64,000 nucleotides of DNA from Eretmocerus hayati (lineage: Eukaryota; Arthropoda; Insecta; Hymenoptera; Aphelinidae): the NCBI GenBank assembly GCA_029851415.1, contig CM056743.1:868001-932000 (forward strand), written 5' to 3'. Each line of letters begins with the position of its first letter. Positions within the stretch are counted from its first letter, which is position 1. The notes beneath the pieces are model-generated. The model was not told where the DNA came from, made no database searches, and saw only the letters and a program-made list of their open reading frames with translations. Positions 45,623 to 57,083 of this stretch are shown one piece after another. A program made the position numbers and the translations under genes.

Positions 45623-47499
45623 GTTATAGGACGCAAATGAGGATACAAGACTATTCTCTCGATATTGAACACATTCTCACATAGGATATCAAACTGTCAG
45701 AGATATACTAACTTGGGCTTCTGAGAATTGGATTGTCTTTTGTATCTTACTCTTCTGCATAATGGAACCGCTCATTACCTCGAAATAAACCCCACAACAC
45801 TTCTGTCTATGGGTTTTTCCGAGAGCTAGTGGATGCTGCGACCCGTGTCTCCGTCTCTCTGATCGGATTCGATAGTATGCATTCTATTGAAAGAAGTAAC
45901 CCAACTCCTTTTGTTGCAGATGATTCAGGATATGGTTGAATGCGCTCGAGATGCATGGAAAATGTTTTTGGGGGCACCATAGGTCACAGAAAGTTCATAT
46001 TTCGTACCATGTGAGTGATTCCACAAGAAAACGATATATTGTCGACAGTTGGGCCTCAGATTTCTTTCCAATAGAACTCTTCCGGTTCTCCAGGTTTGAA
46101 GATAAACATCCGTCACCATGAAATGAATTGTTAATTTTTTCCAGACCTAGATACATACGAGGGTTTCCATGGAACTTTGAACTATTGACCCTCCGAAATA
46201 GATAAAAAAAATTTCCATCGCACACGTTTGAAATGGGTTTTATGTGATTCTAAGACCTCGAAAACATGCAAAAAAAGTGGTGCCACTCTCTTCCAAGCCA
46301 AGGTATTTGGTTCAGAACGACAAGTACGGAATTCCACTCTCGAAACATTTGTGAATCAACTCCAATCGAGTATATTCGATTCAAAACATTGTCTAGACGA
46401 TTGATAGGGATTATATTTCACCTAACTTGATTTTACGATGAATTTTATCATTGATTTTTCCAAAATTCGATGTAAATTTCAAAAATCGAGTCACGACTTC
46501 TGAGTCTCATTTCAATTCCTAGAGTATACTGTGGTGTTATTTTGTTCAAAATTCAGCCGTACACTATGTAGAAATCAAGAATTTCGCGATACCATACATT
46601 TAGAAGCTTATTTAGCTTACCATCGGGATTCAAATATTCCTCCTTAGCTTCTCACAGAAATACCGGTCGAAAATTGCAACTCAGAACAGTGCGGTTATAT
46701 CCTCTTTTTGATGAAGAAAAGAGAGCATAACATTCTAATCCTGTGCTTTACGTCTTCTGAGTATGCCATCATAAAATGACCATTTTCAGAGCCAGTGGCG
46801 CGATAACTTTATGAGCTTTGAAGCTTCATAAAATTTGTCCGGATCAAGGCACACTCACAAACCAAACGGGATTCGATTTGTCTTTTTCTTAGCTTTGAAA
46901 ACTCATTGCTAGATTCCCCGTTTTGCTCAAGGTATTTCATCATTTTCGTAAACAATAGCGAGAAACAGTTTTCCCACAAAACTCGGTTACATCGATAATA
47001 TACTTTAATATCATAGCCAACTCAGCGCACACCTCTGAATCAAGCATTTTCTCAAAATATGAGATTAGTTAATGGATATATCATTCCAGCAAAGTAGTTG
47101 AGACATAGGTATTTTAGTTACAGCCCTATCAATTCAAAAAATCGCGTTGGTTCGTACGTAAACTACCCAAAAATCATCTTTTGCGGTCTTCTGTTGACAA
47201 ATCGGGATGCGTTTCAACAAGAAAAAATGTAGGCCATATTGAATGATGCCAAATACCATACAATGCCACTCCTGCGCACTCCCCATAGTTCAGAATACTC
47301 CAGGAACATTGCAGTAACACAGAAGTCAAAAGTTCCGTGGAAACCCTCATACATCAAAATTATGTTCTCAACTCTTTACTTGGAGCATTTTCGTAACTTT
47401 TCTACACTTAAAACGTTATAGATTAAGAATAACGTTAGATCCAGGGATGCGATCCGGCGCATCTGAAAGGTGCGCAAAACACCTATGAAAAATCACTTT
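45623..47499. other. Unassigned region
   Basis: 45955-46010 (GGGGGCACCATAGGTCACAG, AAAGTTCATATTTCGTACCA) is a single-arm relative of the 18582-20797 foldback. The rest shows no recognisable feature. Confidence 0.45.
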
Positions 47500-49175
47500 C
47501 TCAGCACACTAGCATCGACAGTCTATGGGTTCCGCTCCCATCACGGGGCAGGAAATGCCGCAATGCCACCCAGGTAGTGTTGTAGAACTTCTTGGGACGC
47601 CAATTAAGGTCGATCACTTTGCTGCCATTACTCACTTCACACGGATCAAAACGGAGCTCGGTTGCGCGCGCGGAAATTTTGTCTGCTTTCTTATGAGCAC
47701 GTCGCGGCAATCATAACATCACATAGGATAATCTTCAAAGATGCCTTCGATGACGAGCTGATAAATAATCACATCGGATCTTTATTACGCGATGCTGCTG
47801 TATTTCTCTAACCAATTATTCTAGATGTGACGTGATTCACGATTGTCGATCTTGGAAACCTGCCATCATACTTTCATTTTCCGAGCTTTCTGTCAATCTG
47901 TTGAGCTTGTAGCGATCAACTCTTCTCTTTGTTCAGAGTGAGATTTCTTAGGATTTTTGAGTGACAAACAGAATCCCAAGAGCCACTCGCAATCATACCA
48001 CACGTCATTCCATGTGACATTGAGCTCGAGTTCCATATCCATCAAATAGTCAAGCAGGCCTTGCAGCTTCAGTTTTGCGCTGCAGTAGATACGATTTACG
48101 AATAGATGAATATTACTTAATAAATGGTACATTAAACTGCAGCAGCATAGCGTAATGAAGACACTATGCCGTTATTTGTTAGCTTGAGCTTATTGACCTT
48201 TGATTTTGAGCACAGAGCATTGCTCGTGATGGGCTTCACTTTCTGCAATTCATCAACTCGACCGGATCGCAATCAAACTTGAAAGCTCCAGTTAAATATT
48301 ATCCTATTGTAGTGGCCAGGGTCCAGGATGAGGATTTATCGATCAAGAAAATAAGAATTGCTAAATGAGTGCACTTTATTGAATACACAAACACTCTAAG
48401 ATACTAGACTCGAAAGGGGTTACAAGATGATGCAATATGACGCGCAGTATGCGGTGCCGATCGACGAGCGCGCGCGGACACACTTGTGAGCCACTCTAGG
48501 GCTAGACAAATACTAATTATAGGCGCAGAGATTCGACACCGAAACCCCCCCTATGACGCTTTCCAGAAGTTTCCATCGAGAGAAAAGCATCGAACACATC
48601 CAGGGCCGTATGACTCATCATGCGTGTTGCACTCTCACTCGCATTCCCACACTATGTAACGTGATGATTGCCATAAAATGTTATACCAAAGCAGACGAAA
48701 TGTTTGTGTGCGCAACCGAGCCACGTTTGGATCCGAGTAAGTGAATAAAGCAGCGAATTGATCGGCCTGAATCTGCGTCCCAACAATTTCTCAAACAACA
48801 ATGCGCCCACCACTACATTGCATGCTCCGACAATTTCTAACCCGTACGGCGGAGCGGCATTTTGCCCCGACATCGTATCGGAAAGCATAAAATTTCGAAA
48901 CAAGAGTCACCGGAAAACAGTGCACGCACCTCGGTACGGAAATAAGCCATCTCGCCCGCGGGTATGCCGTCCTCGCCTACTGCACGGTGTTCCGGAAGCA
49001 AAAAAAAGTTCGTCCCAAATGACGACACAAACTAACAACGAGGATTGATTTGTGATCAAAGGTAGTTATCAAATTCTTTTGAATCAAAATCGAAGCTGCT
49101 CCTTCTTACGAATTATTCACAAGACAATTCATAAAATGAGCTGCAAGCTGCAAACTGCAAGCCATGTAATTCATG

Positions 49176-49529
49176 GGTTTTGCGGTCAATTAGGAGTGAC
49201 ACTCTGTGACTAATGTCAACTAGAATCTATTCCATCCCATTCTCTCCATTGATCGCAGAATCTGTCAGTGGCTGATGTTTGATTCCGATTTCTATTCTGT
49301 TGGGACTGTGGATGATTCAATGAATTTGAGTTCATTCTAGTTGATTAATCTTAATCTCTTCATTTGATTCCATCTATTCTGCTCTTTCTTCGGTTCCACT
49401 TCAACTCACTCTAGCCGTCGCCATTGACTTGAAAATGAGCTACTGTGCTGCTAGCAATGGAGAAACTAGAATAAAATCGATTCTAGTTGACATTAGTCAC
49501 AGAGTGTCACTCCGAAGCGACCGCAAGAG
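49176..49529. mobile_element. 354-bp MITE nested in the Chapaev-like element
   Basis: The ends carry TTGCGGTC and then AGTGACACTCTGTGACTAAT on both sides; TCATG flanks it at 49171-49175 and 49530-49534. The opposite arm of the host foldback (about 50685-50700) gives the uninterrupted site with one TCATG. Confidence 0.8.
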
Positions 49530-50289
49530 TCATGAACAGAGTTTTTAAAATCCACTGCACGTGCATTTGTGCATCGAGTTTTCCGCTCCAGAGGTCAGGT
49601 GGTCTGCATGTTTACTTTTCGAGAATTGAGTTTTTCCAAGTGAAGAACAAGTCATCCTAAGATTATGACTTACGGAAAAGTTGGATAACTGTTCTGACAA
49701 CCAAAAATGATCAAAATTGGAGACCAGAAAGATGATGAAGTTATTGAAATGAGATAATACCCGAGAAATTGAGTCACATACTTCTTTCCCCGGTTGATGT
49801 CCGTAAACTATAGATTTTGGCCGAAGTTTCATCACGTTATGGTAAGTAAAAGTCCAATAATCAACCCATTCATTATTTGCTACTCAGAGTCGATTGATTT
49901 TCATCATGGAAGCCTGATTTGCAAACAACAAACACTGGTTCGCTCCGGACGACATGATCAGATTGTTCACTGACTGAAAATTGGCTTATCACAGGTTAAA
50001 GCCAACGATTCCAGCATAACAATGTATGAGGCGGCTGATTCCTCAAGCGCCAAAATATTTCCAAAATTCTGTCAATCAACCGGGGTGAGAAGCAAGTGTT
50101 GTTTCGGGTGTCTTGAATTCCGATGGTAATCACTTCATTCTCAGCCGATTTAATCACTCTGGATTCAATCTTGATCATTTTGGATTGCTAGTCACATATA
50201 TCTAGCTTTCTCACACGACATAATCTTGGGATGATTTGACCTTCAATCAAAAATACTCAATCTTCAAAAAGTAAAGATGTAGACGACCT

Positions 50290-50665
50290 AACCCCCTGGA
50301 GCAGACAGCTTGATGCACAAATGCACGAACGCACGTGTATTATGTTGCGTCTCTTAATGATGCATATGCATGCATATGCAGTGCACATTGCGCATACGCA
50401 CTGCACATGTGCACATGTGCAGCTCATCGGAATTGGGCAAAAATTGAAGGGCTCGCATCAGAGAACTTCTGATATGAATCGGGTTTTATCTTTGCTGCGT
50501 TACCGGCTGATCCAAAGCAGATCTAGACGAGTTCCATCTGGTTTGGCTACAATTTGATGAGCTGCACATGTGCACAAGTGCAGTGCATATGTGCAGTGTG
50601 CACTGCATATACATGCATATAGATCATTTGGGGACGCACCCTTATACGCGCGTGTAATGCACGTG
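50290..50665. repeat. TGCA-rich palindrome
   Basis: Arms carry interleaved TGCATATGCA, GTGCACATGTGCAG and GCACGTGCA motifs, for example CTGCACATGTGCACATGTGC on the left and TGAGCTGCACATGTGCAC on the right. The centre near 50490 is ordinary sequence. It forms the inner part of the Chapaev-like foldback. Confidence 0.7.
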
Positions 50666-50905
50666 CAGTGGATTTTAACAACTCTGCTCATGAATATCAC
50701 GGCCTGCAGTTTACAGCTTATTTCATGAATAGTCTTGTGAATAACTCGAGAGAAGGAGCAGCTTCGATTTTGATTTAAGAGAATTTGATCACTATTTTCG
50801 ATCACAAATCAATCCTCGTTGTCAATTTGTGTCGTCATTTGGGACGAACTTTTTTTTGCTTCCGGAACACCGTGACTGGCTTGTGCGGCAACCTACCCGT
50901 GTCTT

Positions 50906-51817
50906 TAAACATAGAAGCATAGACTGTTGGTCCCCTGGATCTCGTATTGACGCCGAGATCCGTGAGTGTGAGAGAGAAATCATGCTCCAAGGCCGACGCT
51001 CTGACTGGTCGGGACTTCACCGCCGCCGCTCGCACAGTTGAACAATAAGATCGGTTTTTTTAACCCAATAATTTTGAAAGCAACGCCAAAATCTCGCAGG
51101 ATGACGGCGAAACTGCATTACAAATTATATGCGTAGAGTTACAGCTCTTCATATTCCCTTTGAAACAGTTCAACACGAGCCTTAACAGGGGCCATCAGTT
51201 CATATATAAGGTTTGGGTGTCTCCGATAGACATTATTGGTAGCCGTGAGGCTTGAGGCACGCGGCGGGCATTTTTCCGTTCACTCGGAGGTGACTTGAGT
51301 TCAGATCCCGAGAAGTTCAAATTTTTTCCTTCTTTTTTCAAGGTATATGATTTTCGTTGATCAAAATAAATAATTTGCCGCTGAATTCATGCTGACAAAA
51401 TATTCTAAACAGAAAATCCAGAGGGGAAGAAACTGATCTTGAGAACTCCAAAAGCTCCAAAACCCGGATGATCGATTTGAAAATTCATTACTTTCTTGTG
51501 CCGAAAATATCCAAGGGCTCCTATTTTCATCTGGAATTTCCAAAACCGACCTTTCAAGTTCAGTAATGATGAACAGATTACGGATAGAGATGAAATAGAA
51601 AACCAAACAGATCGCATACAGATGGATGGATTAATTCCAAATTACTGAATATTAAACGAATAATTGATAAATTCGACTTTGGATACACTTATATCCCCGG
51701 GATGTCGGAGGGGATAGGATCAAAAGATGACGAAGAATCAATCCCAAAGTAGTGAAATCCCTCAATAAAATTACCCTCGAAGCTCATAAGCCCGAAGCCC
51801 TTTATATATGTTACAGT
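50906..51817. other. Unassigned region
   Basis: No recognised gene or structure; short frames only. Confidence 0.4.
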
Positions 51818-51990
51818 CAAAGCGTTGAATTAGCTATTTCAAGAAATAGCTAGTGACTTCATGAAATCACTAGTGCGCTCAGTCAAAGCATGAAATGAGC
51901 GCAGAATTCACACATTCACTAGTCATTCCATGGAATGACGAGCGAGCCTTAGTGAGAGCGTGAAATGTCAGTCAAAGCATTGAACGAATC
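51818..51990. repeat. Array of four consecutive short hairpins with repeated linkers
   Basis: TAGCTATTTCAAGAAATAGCTA-type palindrome at 51831-51852, an imperfect CTAGTGA...TCACTAG at 51850-51873, GCGCTCA...TGAGCGC at 51875-51902, and GTCATTCCATGGAATGAC at 51922-51939. The linker CAGTCAAAGC(G/A)(T)TGAA occurs three times (about 51814, 51880, 51970). Confidence 0.85.
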
Positions 51991-52678
51991 CCGTCTAGTA
52001 CCTATTTTCTGATCCAGATACAGCCAAATCAAGATCTAACGGCCTTTACCATAGGAGTCATTATTTTTAATATCGCCAACTTTTGGGTCTAGGGTCACGG
52101 ATTTTTTGTAACATTGGGGACATGTTATATATGATGAAAGTAGATGGAAAGCACAGTTTTCAGGCCCGGACAGTGATCCGTGGAAGTTGGGTGACCTATT
52201 TTCGTTTTGAAAATTTGCGAAAAAATCCGTTTTTCCCATTTTTTGATTGATTTTTCACGCGTATAGGACCCAAAAAAAATATTCCAAACACATAGTTTGC
52301 CGTAAAAACTTCTGAATCTTTCGGAAAGAATACTCGCAGAATCGAAAAATGTCAACATAAAAAAAGAGTTTTTTGAAAAAAGTAATTTTTGGGGCCTTAG
52401 GGCCCATTTTACATGAAATTCGATATTTTCCTCCAGATTCCTCGTCAAATTTTACGTCGAAAACCGTTTAGAATGGATTGGGATCTACTTGGGATGGATT
52501 GCTTTGAATGAAATTCCAAGAAAAATCATCGAAAAATTTCCTTCGTTCGTGCTTTCGCAAGGTGAGTACCTGTGTACAGTGCCATGCGGTCGAGTAATAC
52601 GATTTGGCGTAAAATGTTTTCATACGTAATTTTTGACGTAGAATTGAATCTGCAGCCCATTTTATCCCAGTACTTCAG
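51991..52678. other. Unassigned region
   Basis: T-rich sequence with TTTTTC and GGGCC motifs resembling 5400-6100 in style. No gene is seen. Confidence 0.35.
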
Positions 52679-53908
52679 ATTTCCCCTTAATATCCTGAGA
52701 TATTGTTCATAGAGAAATCATTTTTGACCATTTATTCAACACTTTCAAAGCTTACGATCTCAAGAAAGCAGCCTTGACAATATCATTATAATACTCAAAA
52801 CTAGATCCTACCCCGGAAATTGATGTGCTCAACGTGATCTTGGTGATGATTTCGCCCGAAAATGCTCCTGGTGCGGGATGCGAACCAATCATTTGATTCG
52901 CTATCAGCAACATTTGCATGATTTCATCGTTTATCGTTCAAAAGCTCATTGAGTGAGTTAAAATCATCCTTCCTTGAACCAAGGTGCACTTTCTTTGTTC
53001 CCACATGATCACTCAGGATGACTGATTATCATCTCAAGTATGAATGTCCTGAATCTATGAATCTGTGAAGCATATTATACCAACAACTGATGAACTAGCG
53101 ACTATTGAGATTCGAGGAAAGCTCCCACTAGATAGGGGAATTCAAAGTGTTCGAGGTCACTATCCTATCACGAGGACAAGGGAATGTTTCCGTCTGCCAA
53201 GACAAGATGATATTTTCAGTTGAAAATGCCGGAATTTATTCTATCCTGCTTTCGTAGAATTGAGGGACTGATTCATTTGGATGCGTACTGAAGCTGTCCA
53301 CATTGTTTGTCAGCGTCAAGGTTAGCACACATCGGGATACTTCACTAATTCTCTACAGCTCACTGGATCGTAGTTGAGTATTAAACATGATGAAGAGGAA
53401 ATAACATCTCGTTATAATGGATGAAGACCCATCCCATGTTCATTGAGGTACCGACCCAACCCTTTGAATTTCCCCCACCAAGTGATATTCTCATAACATC
53501 ACGATGAATATTGACCCATTCCATTTGTACATCCTAGACATCTATACTTGAGAATAATAATGATATTTCCTGAGGGATCATACTGAAACAAAGGAAATGC
53601 ACCTTCCTGGTACGAGGAAGGGTGATTTTAATGCACTCAACGAGCTTTTGAACGATAAACGATGAAATCATGCAAATGTTGCTGATAGCAACTCAAATGA
53701 TTTGTTCGCATCTCACGACAGGAGCATTTTTGGGCGAAATCATCATCAAGACCACGTTGAGCACCTCAATTTCCAGGGAAGAATCTAGTTTTGAATATTA
53801 TGATGACATTGTCAAGACTGCATTCTTGAAATCGTGAGCTTAGAAAATGTTAAAAAAAATGGTCAAAAATGATTTCTATATGAACAATATCTTACGATGT
53901 TAAGGGAA
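52679..53908. mobile_element. 1.23 kb foldback with TTTCCC-TTAA termini
   Basis: Arms of about 370 bp: ATTTCCCCTTAATATC at 52679 is mirrored at 53893-53908; ACGATAAACGATGAAATCATG and CAACATTTGCATGATTTCATC lie in opposite arms. It abuts the 3' end of HH copy G. Confidence 0.8.
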
Positions 53909-53910
53909 AA

Positions 53911-54330
53911 TCAAGAGGCGTGATAGCGCCTCGCTGGCGAGTATGAGCAGACAAAAAATCGAGCGAGGTGCTGTGCCTTATATACTTTGAATTAGGGGTT
54001 TTCTAACCTCACACATTTTTCCCACCTTACTTATTTCAACCACCCGGGTGCACAAACATCTCCTGCCTCTCTATTCAGGGCTGTTTTCATATGGACTCAC
54101 TGTTGGTGTCATCAATTTCCCGATTCTGACCGCTGGGACTTTCATTTCGCTTCACCAATTTTCACCACCTCAAAAAAATTATCCATTCGATTTGTTTAGA
54201 CCCTCGAATGCAGCTTCGATTTGTTTAGACCTCGAACGCACAGCTTCGATTCGAGAGTTGTCGACGAGCGAGTGAGAGAGAGGAGAGAGAGAAAATCCGT
54301 CTGCTTTGTTTACATCGCCATGCATCGCGG
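53911..54330 (-). mobile_element. HH family short copy G
   Basis: On the minus strand it ends with the full terminal module (54010-53911) and TTGA. Its body matches 41460-41770 (TCACCACCTCAAAAAA, CCGTCTGCTTTGTTTACATCG) and locus F. No long 5' hairpin is attached; the 5' end is approximate. Confidence 0.6.
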
Positions 54331-55334
54331 TGCCGCAATCTCAATTAGTGCATGCATTATCTTGTTTGGACAAAATAGATGCAAAATGTGTATGTTTTCA
54401 AGGAAAAAGCAGCTATTGAGAGAAAGGTGTTCTTAAACGCGGTATATTGTATAAACCTGTGCAAGATGTATGCTGGGATTCTTTGCCCCATCTGATTAGG
54501 AGTTTATAGATCAACTTTGAAGTCTTGTATGTGATGCAGTACTAAATGTCTTCAGTCTTCAGAAGAATCAGGGAGCATTTGCCGAATACATGAGAATATG
54601 GCTTTGTGGTCGAATAAGTCACTTCATCTACGTTAATACTTGTGATATTGCTTTCCATGTTTTTTTTCTAAACATTCAGTCAAAAGTTGGATGGGAAGTT
54701 TCAGTGATTGATTATATGTTATTACATGCATACTCTGAATAATCTGAATGAATAGAGATTGAGCGGGTATTATTTTACTCTTGGTCTACTGATATCAAGA
54801 GTCGATATCGCTGTGAGGACCAGACAATACATTTTATTATTTTGACTGCTTCTGAGCTGACTTTTGAGTTCTATTCATTGGTGTCATCAAGTAAGAAATT
54901 TGAGAGCTTGTCTGTGCCAAGAAATATTGGCAAGTGGTCAAGCGCTTTTGATAGAACTACCACACACTTCCACAATATTACAGATCCAGATTAATAACTC
55001 TTTCATCGTCACAATCATACATGCAACTCATGGGTCCATGTAGTACTACTAAAAAGTTCTAGCGAAGTTATTGCTGCTCCAAGAAAGTTTGAAATCATTG
55101 GTTGTAACTCATGAGTTGGGATGTGATGTGGAGAAGATATTTAAGCGCTCTATAAGATGGGAATTTGAATTTTTGGACACTATAGCAGTTGAAGCTTGAA
55201 ATTCTGTTAACAACTTTTGACTATCAGTGAATCAAATATTTATGTAGGGTAGCAAAACCTATGTCACTCAAATTATCTTGTGACTAAAGTTGACTTGGAT
55301 CGGCTTTTGCTCCTCTTGTATTATTCTTTAATAT
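54331..55334. other. Unassigned region
   Basis: No gene or repeat recognised. Confidence 0.4.
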
Positions 55335-56148
55335 GTGACGGTTGAAAGAATAATCTTGACCATCATTTCTCTCTCCTGTTCCCAATCAATGTATCAATAT
55401 ATATTTCTTACAGAATGTAGCAGAGCATCCGAGGAGAGAGCAGTAGGTTAGATATGTAAGAGAGAGAGAGACAGTAGATTCATTTTCCATCAGATTCACC
55501 GCACCGCGCCCCCGATCACCAAACTGACCAGCTGACCGGCTTCGCGCGCCTGAATTACCAGACTCTGTTCACCCGTCTTGTGTAGCAGACCACGTTCTCG
55601 CGCTCGCTGCTAATTCCCGCGTTTTATCGCAATTCTCTGTACCCGTACCGCGTGTGCACCAGCTACAGCTTGACACCTTGGTTCGTGCTCCAGAAGGCAA
55701 ATTGCGATCGACCCATCCTGATCGAGCGTGTGGCCGAAAATCTAGACTTAGGCATCGTCCGATTATTAGGACCAATTCCCTGCGTGCGTCCGATGACCTA
55801 ATTTGTAAGTACCAACTTGAGTTTCTCTCTCTCTATTTGGAGCTTCACCCCCATGCTCTCTTCGTGCCTGCGCCCAACGTGCTTATGAAGCACCATGTCT
55901 TTTTCATGGAATAAATTCCCCCGTTGTTTATTGTCAATTCATGCCTTATAATTTTAGCGCACTCCCTCATTCCGTCTCTCTCGTGCGCAGCAGCACTTAA
56001 TATAAGTATATCTAAAGTAGCATCAGAACCAGCAGCATGCAGCGCTGCAGTATATATATATATATATAGTCTAATCGAATCTGCTGGGCATCGCACCTTG
56101 CCCAGCATGTGCGGCAAATTTAACTAGGCAAATCTAGCAGCCGTCACA
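55335..56148 (+). mobile_element. 5' LTR of a gypsy element (814 bp)
   Basis: Perfect 8-bp terminal inverted match TGTGACGG...CCGTCACA. It shares the donor-like ATTTGTAAGTACC block with the two solo LTRs. Followed at once by a primer-binding-site match, so it is a 5' LTR rather than a solo. It probably belongs to the gag-pol gene from 60228. Confidence 0.85.
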
Positions 56149-56149
56149 T

Positions 56150-56163
56150 TGGCGCCCAGACAT
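56150..56163 (+). other. Primer-binding site TGGCGCCCAGACAT
   Basis: One base after the LTR's terminal CA. TGGCGCCC is the usual start of a tRNA-Lys-type primer complement; the downstream bases do not let me name the tRNA with certainty. Confidence 0.6.
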
Positions 56164-56260
56164 AAAGTACTCAATCTTTTTCAAAAAATCCAATTAAAGT
56201 TATGAGTCTGCTGCACCGTAGAGGTTGGAATTTGGAATCGTGCGTAAGTGAATATGCGTA

Positions 56261-57083
56261 TCTCCCCCCCCCCCCCCACTTCACTTTTCCCAGAAGTATA
56301 ACTTGGCGAGTATAGCCATTTTTTCCCCCTATCACTTCATCTGGGATCAAAAATTGAATTTCAACTCTTGAGGGTCATGGAATCAGGGGAAACATGTCGA
56401 GTAACTATGGGGCAAAATTAAGTTAAATTTAAACATGAAACAAATGGTGAGAGAATGAAACATATTAATTTCAACTCTTGAGAGCCGTGAGATCAAGGAA
56501 AGTATGTCGAGTAATTATTTTGCAAAATCTGAATGTGAAGCGCATGGAAAAGGATTGATTACATTACGATTTGACTTTCTCGGTAACTTTGACTCAACTC
56601 GAGTTTCTCACCATCTCCTTCGTCTATGAGATGTAATGAAACTAATAATTCATCCAGACCATTGAGAAGAAAAGGAAACCAGAAAATTCAATCAAGCATT
56701 GACCGGTTTAGTTTGAAATTCAGTAGAGATGGTGAGCAACTCAAGTTGAGTCAAAATTACCGAGAAAGTCAAATCGTAATGTAATCAATCCTTTTCCATA
56801 CGCTTCACATTCAGATTTTGCAAAACAATTACTCGACATACTTTTCTTGATCTCACGGCTCTCAAGAGTTGAAATTAATATTTTTTATTCTCTCGCCATT
56901 TGTTTCATGTTTAAATTTTACTAAATTTTGCTAAATAGTTACTCGACATGTTTCCCCTGATTTCATGACCCTCAAGAGTTGAAATCCAATTTTTGATCCC
57001 AGATGAAGTGATAGGGGGAAAGGATGGCCATACTCGCCAAATTATACTTTTGGAAAAAGTGAAGTGGGGGGGGGGGGGGAGAT
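56261..57083. repeat. 5' long inverted repeat of HH copy C
   Basis: Arms mirror around about 56670. Both outer arms carry the copy-specific GGGGAAACATGTCGAGTAACTA and both inner arms GACTTTCTCGGTAA. Confidence 0.88.

Larger units (their letters stand above)
48983..50874. mobile_element. 1.89 kb foldback transposon, 4-bp duplication ACTG, CACGGTG ends (Chapaev-like)
   Basis: Termini CACGGTGTTCCGGAAGC and its mirror; ACTG flanks at 48979-48982 and 50875-50878. Arms extend about 230 bp and then continue past nested insertions. A paralogous MITE at 22380-22445 shows the same site without the insert. CAC ends with a 4-bp duplication suit Chapaev of the CMC superfamily; Transib shares CAC-type heptamer ends but makes 5 bp. 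No transposase gene is seen. Confidence 0.75.
47500..50905. mobile_element. Second copy of the GC-rich MITE family as a foldback, with later insertions
   Basis: 47500-47730 is mirrored by 48640-48890 (GCTCGGTTGCGCGCGCG versus TGTGTGCGCAACCGAGC). 48830-48982 plus 50879-50905 correspond to the reverse complement of 22380-22570. The Chapaev-like foldback is inserted inside that stretch. Confidence 0.7.

Noticed and set aside
48983..50874. Transib identity based on the CACGGTG heptamer
   Set aside because: Transib makes 5-bp duplications; here the duplication is 4 bp (ACTG), confirmed by a paralogous empty site.
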